NCBI GenBank assembly: GCA_019677205.1
Contig: JAAMXY010000291.1
Location: 1 to 10,645 of the forward strand
Length of the DNA stretch: 10,645 nucleotides
Direction of reading: 5' to 3'
Origin: Pinguiococcus pyrenoidosus
Taxonomy: Eukaryota > Sar > Pinguiophyceae > Pinguiochrysidales > Pinguiochrysidaceae
Shown: piece by piece, positions 1-6,530 of the stretch
How positions within the stretch are numbered: the stretch's first letter is position 1
How the letters are laid out: the number at the start of each line of letters is the position of its first letter
Program-made: the position numbers and the translations under genes
Notes under the pieces: generated by a model
What the model saw: the letters and a program-made list of their open reading frames with translations, nothing else
The model's database searches: none
What the model was told of the DNA's origin: nothing

Positions 1-111
1 CGAGCGGGTACATCACCAGAAGCTCCTTTCCAGTCAGCCGGAAGCCTTCCCAGATCCAGAGCCGGCGACATCGTCGTTCATCTCCACGTGCACATACAGA
101 TACGGTGAGAA

Positions 112-133
112 GACGAAGCGAAGACGAAGCGAA
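112..133. repeat. Two copies of an 11-base direct repeat
   Basis: The unit gacgaagcgaa occurs twice back to back, at 112-122 and 123-133. It lies in sequence with no supported gene. Only two copies are present, so it could be a simple slippage duplication. Confidence 0.75.
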
Positions 134-385
134 TTCACAGTTGCCGTTGGCGCTTTGCGGCGCTCGTGGGCGCTGGGTCATCTTTCATGTTATGAATCGA
201 TGGAATGGGCGCTGGCCTCCCGTTCACGTGATACACGCGGGCGCAAACTCGCTGTCGTAACGTCAACGTTATCCAATATCCGTCGGGCTTGGTCGGTTAC
301 CAGTTTCGAGCCGTTTCTCGCTCCTGTCCACTCTATTACATCCTCCCATCTCTTAAATTTGAAATTGAAGATCTCCAATTTAGAA

Positions 386-413
386 TCCCAAATCCCAAAT
401 GCCAAATCTCAAA
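386..413. repeat. Degenerate 7-base tandem repeat, four copies
   Basis: Four successive 7-base units follow the pattern tcccaaa, tcccaaa, tgccaaa, tctcaaa. The array lies in AT-rich intergenic sequence. On the other strand the unit reads tttggga, which resembles but is not the plant/oomycete-type telomere repeat TTTAGGG, so I do not call it telomeric. Confidence 0.75.
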
Positions 414-466
414 TCTAAGCTAACGCTCTGAAACAATCGGTCCCCGTCTCTGTCCATTTCAAGTGG

Positions 467-487
467 AAGTCAGAAGTCAGAAGTCAG
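467..487. repeat. 7-base tandem repeat, three perfect copies
   Basis: The unit aagtcag is repeated three times perfectly and followed by a partial copy (aagt). It lies about 120 bases upstream of the transporter start codon, in the likely promoter or 5' leader. Confidence 0.85.
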
Positions 488-506
488 AAGTGGCCGAGAG
501 CGCAGC

Positions 507-518
507 GCTCACGTGAGC
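507..518. promoter_or_regulatory. 12-base perfect palindrome GCTCACGTGAGC
   Basis: A perfect inverted repeat centred on CACGTG, the core bound by bHLH or bZIP-type dimers in many eukaryotes. It lies 88 bases upstream of the transporter ATG at 606. The palindrome is directly visible. That a factor binds it is inference. Confidence 0.4.
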
Positions 519-605
519 GACGCGCGAGAGTTACCATGCTTACGGCGCGTTTCTGCCTCGGGTCGCTCTTGTGATCGCTCTGCGGCGCTCGCGCACTGCG
601 TGGCC

Positions 606-2955
606 ATGGTGCGCGCGGACGCGCACGCGCACGCGCACGCGCACGCGACGCGCGCGATCCGCGCGACTTCGGATAAGACCGCGCACGGCCACACAGTGCT
701 GCGCGCGCGGAAAGTGGTCATCTGCGGCCTGAGCCTGGACAAATGCCCACCGTCCGTCGTGTTTCAGGTGCGCGTCGCGGGGCAGAAGTGAAGAAGTGAC
801 CGAAGCTTTGTGCGTCGCGGATCTTGTGGTGTTCTTCACGTCGCCGCGGAGAGCGGAATGGTTCTTCACCGCTTCTCGCGCTTCTCGCGCTTCTCTGCCG
901 CATGAGAGTGCCTCGAAACGCTTCTACACATTCGCGTGAGTGGTGTGTGCGCGCTTGAGCGGCGTTGCGGAAGACGGCGGCGTTGAGCAAGAGAGGATTC
1001 GGAAGTGCTCTCCCTTGGTGCACGAAGTGACCCTGAAGTGCGCGGATTCTCGAGAAGATTCTGATCTGGATATCCGCCGCACACAAGATATCAGAGTGAA
1101 GATGCGAAGGCTGAACCTCACTTTGCGCGACTCTCCAGACATGCGCGGGCATGGTCATCGTGTTTCACATGATCCAAGGCTTCTTCCAGGTGAGCAGCTT
1201 GGGAGCTTCCGCTGATTTCCTCACAGACGCCACGTATGCGAGGTGTGCACCAGCACGTCGAGTTTTGGTGACCACGGCCTTCATTGAAAAGAAAGAGAAG
1301 ATGATTGGGAGAAAGATGGAGACTCCGGTCCGTCGCGCTGATGTTTGGCTTGTGGTGACTTTGCGCGGCTCTTCGTGACAGGAACTTGTGGTGGTTCGGT
1401 TGTTCAAGCGTCGGTTGGCATGCTTCGTGACGCTGCTGCAGTATCTGGGCTTCTTCACGTGCGCACAAGTCGGGCACTCGATGCATGGTGCCGGCGTGAT
1501 GCCGGAGAGGCACATGCCGTTGCACGTCTACTTCCTCTCGAGTCTGTTCAGCGCCAGCAACATCGCGATGACCTTCCTCAGCATGCACTGGCTGAACTAC
1601 CCCACCAAGACGCTTATCAAGAGCTGCAGGTGAGCCTCCTCTACATATCTTCTCCAAGTCTTCTTCTGGTGGAGCGTGGATTCGCATATGATGGAATGAT
1701 GAAGCACTGATTTGTATACGACGTTCGACGTTCGACGTTTGACGTTCGACGTTCGACGTTCGATGTCACGGTGCAGAGTGGTTCTTACGATGGTTTTCGG
1801 CATCGTGTTCAATGGCAAGCGCTTTCGCACGGAGCAGTGGCTCTGCGCCTTCCTCTTGGTGTTCGGACTATCGATGTTCTTGCTGGGCGATGTGCGCGTG
1901 AGTCCGCACTTCCATCCAGTCGGCATCGTCTGCGTGGTCATCGCGCTGTGCGCAGAAGTTAGCAAAGCCATCCTCCAAGAGCACATGCTCAAGCTCTACC
2001 CCATGGTACGGCGCAGCTCTGACCGTCGCAGGCGCCACACTCTTTGCGGCTCTTTTGCTCACTTGTCTCGCATCATGAAAAGGGAACGCCCGATGAGATC
2101 ATGTACTACGAGTCCCTCTGCGCAACCGTTCTGCTGCTTGGCGTGAACCTGGTCCGCGGAGACCTCTTCGAAGGCGTTCATATGCTCGTTATGAACGAGC
2201 AGCATCGGTACTACACCATCGTGTCCATCACATGCATGACAGTTGCAGGTGAACTAGCGCCGATTGCATATGACTGGTGGAATGCCGAAGCTGGACTCAT
2301 CAGCGCATCTTGCATCCCAACCCAGGTTTCGCCGGGGCGCTCGCAACGACCACGATTGTGGCACACTTTGGAGCTGTCTCCGCGGCCCTCACCACGACTG
2401 TACGAAAGGCAGCCTCCATAAGCCTGAGCTACATCGCCTTCCCGAAGCCCCTAGCGGTGCACCACGTGATCGGAGGTTTGATCTTCCTATCCGGCTTGGT
2501 GTTGAAGGCGCTGCTGGGCAAGCTTTCAGATGATGAGAATGACGATCAAGATACGATTGCCACTGTGGTGGCGACGGGGTCTCCGCAGCTGGTCACAGAC
2601 ATGGACTCGGACGAGATCGCTGCCGTGACAAAGGTGAGAAGCCTGTGGTCGACTCGACTGCATCTCTGGGGAGACACTAACCAGGCTTTCAGACGTTGGG
2701 ACAGATTCGTGTAGGATCGCAAAGCACCGAGGAGATGAGTCCCAACGCTTCCTGGGTCCGATATGAGGTAGCTACTACGCGCTATGCCGCAGTCAACGCG
2801 GTCCTCGGCCGCCCTCACATGTTTGTCTGACACACGTCCTTCCTTCACAGCTGGACGGATCCGATGTGGAGGCGGCTTCATTTCCCGAGGTCAAGGTGCT
2901 CCTCGAGGCTGAGGACGACGATAGCGACGATTCTAGCGAAGGAGACGAGGTGTAG
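606..2955 (+). CDS. SLC35B3: SLC35B2/B3-type PAPS (nucleotide-sulfate) transporter, 8 exons
   Basis: Predicted Golgi antiporter of the UAA/drug-metabolite transporter clan, closest to human SLC35B3 (PAPST2), which brings 3'-phosphoadenosine 5'-phosphosulfate into the lumen for sulfation. My exon model is 606-767, 1139-1189, 1382-1629, 1777-2005, 2083-2248, 2326-2633, 2693-2767 and 2851-2955. All introns are GT-AG, and the joined frame gives 447 residues (human B3 about 400). The start is the first in-frame ATG, in a ccATGg context. Visible landmarks are GLSLDK (41-46) matching the B3 N-terminal GMNLSK region, NYPTK (143-147), NGKRF (166-170), and TTTVRK (308-313) followed by SLSY, matching TTGRK in B3. 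About nine or ten membrane segments lie between residues 55 and 350. Oddities are an Ala-His repeat at residues 6-14 and a long acidic cytosolic-type tail after residue 352. Another nucleotide-sugar substrate is possible. Confidence 0.82.
621..644 (+). repeat. Coding hexamer repeat giving Ala-His dipeptides
   Basis: The hexamer gcgcac occurs four times in tandem within the first exon of the transporter and encodes an alternating Ala-His run at about residues 6-13. It is likely an expanded microsatellite. The region is N-terminal to the first membrane segment, where length variation would be tolerated. Confidence 0.85.
872..898 (+). repeat. 9-base tandem repeat in transporter intron 1
   Basis: The unit cttctcgcg occurs twice perfectly (872-880, 881-889) and a third time in degenerate form (890-898). 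It lies inside the first intron (768-1138), the longest intron of this gene. Confidence 0.75.
1719..1767 (+). repeat. 7-base tandem repeat in transporter intron 3
   Basis: Six successive copies of cgacgtt (1719-1760, one with a single change) are followed by a seventh degenerate copy cgatgtc. The array fills the 3' part of intron 3 (1630-1776) and ends nine bases before the exon, where a pyrimidine tract would normally be. Each unit contains the short palindrome aacgtt or acgt, so the array can fold on itself. Confidence 0.88.
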
Positions 2956-2973
2956 ACTTCGTCTGCTGAACAA

Positions 2974-3029
2974 ACCACCAGAGCACCAGACCAACAGACC
3001 ACCAGACCACCCGACCACCAGACCACAAG
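2974..3029. repeat. 8-base tandem repeat, seven copies
   Basis: Seven consecutive octamers follow the consensus accaccag with one or two changes in some units. The array begins 19 bases after the transporter stop codon, so it probably lies in the 3' untranslated region of that transcript. Confidence 0.88.
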
Positions 3030-3213
3030 CATCTTGGATTGTGGTCTTTACGTCTCTACAGCTGTTGAGGACAGCTCCTGCAAAACTGCCTGCGAGGAGA
3101 TTGACATAGGCCCCGGTGCCGGGGCAGTGAGACGAGCGAGGTTGATGAAATACGGAGAGAAACGCGCGAGCACGGCAGCACACGAGCGCGAAATTTAAGT
3201 GCAAGCAAGGCGC

Positions 3214-3261
3214 AAGCCAGCAAGCAAACAAACCAGCAAACGAGCAAACCAGCAAACCAGC
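3214..3261. repeat. 8-base tandem repeat, six copies
   Basis: Six consecutive octamers approximate aaaccagc. The last four are nearly identical and the first two are degenerate. The array lies between the two convergent genes, about 155 bases beyond the ARL6 stop codon, and its unit is unrelated to that of the 2974-3029 array. Confidence 0.82.
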
Positions 3262-3417
3262 AAAACTGGCAGTTGGTTCTCGGTGCGCTCCACCATGTGC
3301 TCGAGTAGTATCTATATCAAGTCTGCGAGGAGGAGCATAGGCTCAGCGGAGTGGTAGTCTAGTCAATCAGTTTGGCTTCCAGTCGCCGTGGCTCTCCAGC
3401 CCTGTCTATCTATTGCT

Positions 3418-4215
3418 CTATTTCTTGCTGCCGCCGCTGCCGCCGCCGCCGCCGCCGTCCCACTTGGCGTCTGCCTTGCTTTCCGGGGCTTCTAAGATGG
3501 TTTCCGCCAGCCACAGGATGCCTTCCCCGACGCCTTCCCCCGTGAGCGCATTGCTCGCGGCGATGTGCCACGGTCTATCCCGAATCTTCTCCAGCTCCAG
3601 CGACTCTACACACTCCGCCGGTGTCAACGCGCCCGGCAGGTCCATCTTGTTGCAGAAGATGAGAAGCGGCATCGTCGACTGCCGCATATCCTCGTGCTCT
3701 AACATCGTCTGCAGCTCATCTTGGACCTGCGCAGAGTGAAAAGCAACACAGATGAAGGGACTTCAGCCGCCAAACGTCGACTCATTGCTCGTTGCCCCGT
3801 CGTCTTACGGTCAGGTAGCAGCGCGTGCGAGTCTCTCACCTGACACAGCCGCATGCGGTCCGACGCATCCACCACAAACACCACGGCGTCCGCGTCTCCG
3901 TAGTGCGTCTCCCAGAGAGTGCGGAAGCGAGTGGCGCCCGCCATGTCCCACACCGTGAACTTGATCGGCGCGCCCTCGCACTTCACCTCGCTCTCCTCCA
4001 CGCCCACTGTGGGAGTGACGTCCTCATCGCGCCCTTTGAGGGCGCGCAGCCTGCGCACCAGACTGGTCTTGCCGCTGTAGTTTAGGCCCACCACCAAGAT
4101 CCGCGCTCGGTGACTCAACAAGCCCAGCGCCTAGAGAGACCGCGTGAGCCAAGCTACGCGCGCGCGCAATGCGGAACGTCTGGCGTACCAACCCAATGCG
4201 CTGTAGAAACGACAT
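3418..4215 (-). CDS. ARL6: ARL6 (BBS3) small GTPase, 3 exons
   Basis: ARF-family GTPase that, when GTP-bound, recruits the BBSome coat to membranes for traffic into and out of cilia. My exon model on the minus strand is 4215-4189, 4130-3840 and 3726-3418, with introns of 58 and 113 bases, giving 208 residues (human 186). The start is the ATG at 4215. With it, the N-terminus up to the P-loop has exactly the length of human ARL6, and longer open frames begin at TTG only. Visible motifs are G1 GLNYSGKT (24-31), switch I PTVG (49-52), G3 DMAGA (71-75), G4 NKMD (132-135) and G5 AAS (162-164), followed by PWHIAAS..GEG as in ARL6. Human Gln73 corresponds to Ala75 here, so the usual catalytic Gln is missing. 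Residue 2 is Ser, not Gly. A Gly-rich tail (197-205) ends the protein. It is divergent from the E2 gene at 5121. Confidence 0.9.
3430..3456 (-). repeat. GCC/GGC trinucleotide repeat coding for the ARL6 Gly tail
   Basis: Nine triplets (eight gcc and one gct on the plus strand) encode six Gly, one Ser and two Gly near the C-terminus of ARL6. The run of six uninterrupted gcc triplets (3439-3456) gives residues 197-202. It is a coding microsatellite placed after the last conserved helix of the GTPase fold. Confidence 0.85.
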
Positions 4216-4237
4216 CTGCGCCGATTCAAATTCCGGT

Positions 4238-4249
4238 TTTGGCGCCAAA
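4238..4249. promoter_or_regulatory. Palindrome TTTGGCGCCAAA upstream of ARL6
   Basis: A perfect 12-base palindrome lies 22 bases upstream of the ARL6 start codon. It matches the two-sided form of the E2F/DP binding consensus (TTTSGCGC) known from animals and plants. The match is seen. A role in cell-cycle or ciliogenesis-linked expression is inference. Confidence 0.4.
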
Positions 4250-4330
4250 CTTCGAAATCCTGCGCATGCAACGGGGACGTAACCGCATCTGACATGTTCC
4301 CCTTAACCTTCCTTTCCAACGCTCCAAAAC

Positions 4331-4360
4331 CACGTGAGATCACGTGAGATCGTACGAGAT
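4331..4360. promoter_or_regulatory. Three tandem decamers carrying CACGTG
   Basis: Three 10-base units occur in a row: cacgtgagat, cacgtgagat and cgtacgagat. The first two contain the E-box/G-box core CACGTG, spaced exactly one helical turn apart. The third carries the palindrome cgtacg in the same place. The array lies 116 bases upstream of the ARL6 ATG and about 760 upstream of the E2 ATG. The spacing would put bound dimers on one face of the DNA, but binding is not shown. Confidence 0.45.
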
Positions 4361-5120
4361 CCCAGCGCGAGCCACTTGGCGCTCCGGAGCTCCAGAAGCG
4401 GCGAAGCTGTTATCCGCCTGTACGATGCCCTCGCGTGGATCGAACGCCAAAGCCACTGGTGACACCCGCCTCGTTTCGACCGCGTGCGCCACGGCGCTCG
4501 GGCACTCGCGCGCTCCGCACTTCGCAGGTCCTTGGTACCGCTTTCGAGAAGCGGAGAAAGAGCAGCGCAGGTGACGCGAAATCCAAAGAGTGGCGGCGTG
4601 GTGAGAAACGGCGTGGAAAGAGCCGAAAGCGCCGGAGGTTTTGCCGCTCTCTTGAGAGCGCCGTAGCGCCCTCCGCGAGGCGCTGACGACTCCGCGTAGT
4701 CTGCGACTAGAGAGCGCGGCTGAGAGGCGCATAGTAGAGAGAGCGCAGAAGCGTCGTTGGGCGCAGATGGGAAAGTGCCGTCTTCGGAACTTCTGCGAAA
4801 GTCCGTGTTCAGCGCGTGAATACCTCTTGGAACGTCCGATGTGCGCGTCCGAGAAGCGGCGGTGACCTGTCGTGCACCGCTTCCAGTGATGGAGAAGTGT
4901 CTCCAACGTTCAGAAGCGCTTGGACACCAAGTCTACAGCGGAAGACACGCGCGCGAGAGTGTGTTCTACGATGTCTGCAGAGGCGCCACAAGGAGAGAGA
5001 GCGCCGCTTTGACGCTCTGGTGTTCTGCGTCCTCAGAGGGCTTTGCTATAGGAATATCTGGTGTTTGGCCGCTTCGCTGCGCCCTTCTCCAAGGCTAACG
5101 GAGCACCTGTGTCCAAACAG

Positions 5121-6207
5121 ATGGCTGGTCCCCCGAGAGCGCGGATTGCCAAGGAGTTGGAAGACATCGAGCGGGATGACAGCTGCGGAATCCGCATCCA
5201 GCGCGACTCGGAAGTCACGATGGTACGCAGGATTTACGCGGAACGCCATCGGGTTTCCGTAGCAGACGCGTCGGCCAACATTCATGGGCTCTGGTGGCGC
5301 ACAAACAACAAACTCGGCGGCGTTTGAAGTTGGATGCGACTGGAGGATCCGTGTTGATGCGGTTGCTTCGCGGTCGTATTTCTCTCGAACAAGACAGTCG
5401 GTGTGATTGTCCTCGTGTCCTTGGGAAGGGAGCTGCTCGTGTTTGTATCTATGTTTCCCGTGTTTTGGGGAGGAGTGGACCCGATGACCCCAGTGCTGAC
5501 AATCCTTTTTGCCCACCTTTCCACCCCCACCGGATGGATTAGACGGGGTTCTTCCCGGGTCCCGACGACACGCCCTACTCCGGCGGCCAATTCACGTAAG
5601 GATAGCAAAGTACCGTAGTTGTCCAGCAGCAGCGGCGCCCTGACGTGTTCTCTCGCCCCTGGTGTGTTGGTGCTCAGGGTTGCGATTGAGATTCCCGTTG
5701 GGTACCCCTTTGAGCCGCCGAAGATGAAGTTCCGCAACAAGGTGTGGCACCCGAACGTCAGCAGCGTGACCGGGGCGATCTGCCTGGACATCCTCAAGGA
5801 CCAGTGGTCTCCGGCGCTCACCCTGAAGACGGCCATCATCTCGTTGCAAGCGCTGCTATGCGCTCCCGTACCGGAGGATCCCCAGGTATCACACGATGCT
5901 TGCGGTGCCCAGGCTGGGTCCCATCGTGGAGTCGCGCCCCAGCCCGCTAAAGCCTTGGGCCCAATGATAGGATGGAGTGGTCGCGAACCAGTATCTGTCC
6001 AATTTTGAGGAGTTTCAGGAGCAAGCGCGGGAGTGGACGCGGTTATACGCGAGCGAGGAGGCTGCGGAGGAGGCCGCGGAGGACCCCAACGTGGTCACCC
6101 TGCTGGGCCTCGGCGTGCCCGACAAGGAGGAAGCGAACAAGCTGCTCGGCGAGGTCGGCGGCAACGTCGAGGCAGCGGCGGATCTGTTCTTTAGCCGGGC
6201 CGCGTAG
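5121..6207 (+). CDS. UBE2K: UBE2K/Ubc1-type ubiquitin-conjugating enzyme (E2) with UBA domain
   Basis: Class II E2 that accepts ubiquitin from E1 on a Cys and, in its relatives, builds Lys48-linked chains. My exon model is 5121-5222, 5543-5595, 5678-5885 and 5971-6207. All introns are GT-AG and the sum is exactly 200 codons (199 residues, human UBE2K 200). The ATG at 5121 is the only in-frame ATG available, and the upstream frame opens at GTG. The UBC fold covers about residues 6-147 and has [13 protein letters not shown] (76-78), the active Cys87 in GAICLDIL, and DPQ-GVVANQY at the exon 3/4 junction. Residues 159-199 form the UBA domain, preceded by an acidic Ala/Glu linker. The first intron is 320 bases, much longer than the others. 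The loop across it is about three residues shorter than in yeast Ubc1, so a micro-exon could be missing from my model. Confidence 0.9.
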
Positions 6208-6530
6208 TGTCGTGTTTTTGCTTGTTTGGAGTGGAAGGATTGTATCATGTGAAGGTTGCCACGTGTGCTGCGAGTGCGAAGCGAAGGAATAGCACTGAGA
6301 TAGAAATGCAAGAAGCAAAGGACGCCAGAAGGCGCCAGCAAGCTTCTGGCGGTCCCTGCTGGTTTGGACGGCTGCGCCATGAGAGCCGCTCGAGGCGGGT
6401 TGGAGAGGACCCGCGGCATCCCAGGAGGAGGCCAACGCGGCCATCTCCGCGAGCCATGGCACGGAAGGAAGTTCGTAGCAGAGACGACGTAATCAAGTAT
6501 GAGGTTCTACATGTGACGGACGCTCGACGT
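6208..6530. other. Convergent spacer between the E2 gene and TMEM67
   Basis: This 323-base stretch lies between the stop codon of the forward E2 gene and the stop codon of the reverse meckelin gene. It should hold both 3' untranslated regions. A forward open frame starts here and continues far into the opposite strand of meckelin, but I treat that as a shadow. I see no repeats, RNA gene or clear polyadenylation signal. Confidence 0.6.

Larger units (their letters stand above)
1..605. other. Region upstream of the transporter gene, no supported gene
   Basis: I see no recognisable protein in this stretch. A forward frame is open from base 2 to 418 and reverse frames show short protein-like runs at the very edge, but none has a convincing start, splice site or family match. 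The part from about 340 to 420 is AT-rich, unlike the GC-rich coding regions. It holds short tandem repeats (112-133, 386-413, 467-487) and CACGTG hexamers at 85-90, 225-230 and 510-515. The last few hundred bases probably contain the promoter and 5' leader of the gene starting at 606. Confidence 0.5.
2956..3417. other. Convergent spacer between transporter and ARL6
   Basis: This 462-base stretch separates the 3' ends of the forward transporter gene and the reverse ARL6 gene, so it should carry both 3' untranslated regions. I see no coding sequence of a known family. It is dominated by two different 8-base repeat arrays (2974-3029 and 3214-3261). I could not identify polyadenylation signals with confidence. 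Confidence 0.6.
4216..5120. other. Divergent promoter region between ARL6 and the UBE2K-type gene
   Basis: This 905-base stretch separates two start codons pointing away from each other, so it should contain both promoters and 5' leaders. Open frames run through it on both strands, but their starts are not ATG or they match no family I know, and they are rich in Arg, Ser and Ala as expected from GC-rich non-coding DNA. Notable sites are the palindrome at 4238-4249, the triple decamer at 4331-4360 and a short inverted repeat cgctctc-tt-gagagcg at 4645-4660. The bases just before the ATG at 5121 (caaacag) resemble a splice acceptor, so an intron in the 5' leader is possible. Confidence 0.6.

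Noticed and set aside
386-413. Possible interstitial telomere repeat
   Set aside because: The unit on the minus strand is tttggga, not TTTAGGG or TTAGGG, and only four degenerate copies are present.
2-418. Open forward frame at the left edge, and a reverse run reading WIWEGF near base 45
   Set aside because: Neither has a supported start or splice site inside the window and I recognise no family. A gene entering from the left cannot be excluded but is not supported.
513-605. Longer N-terminus of the transporter starting at 513
   Set aside because: The codon at 513 is GTG. The first in-frame ATG is at 606, in a good context.
4216-4248. Longer N-terminus of ARL6 starting at 4248
   Set aside because: The codon at 4248 on the minus strand is TTG. 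The ATG at 4215 gives an N-terminus matching human ARL6 in length.
4340-4906. Minus-strand open frame of 188 codons in the divergent spacer
   Set aside because: The frame opens at TTG, not ATG. The protein is Arg/Ser/Ala-rich low-information sequence with no motif, and it covers the expected promoter of two genes.
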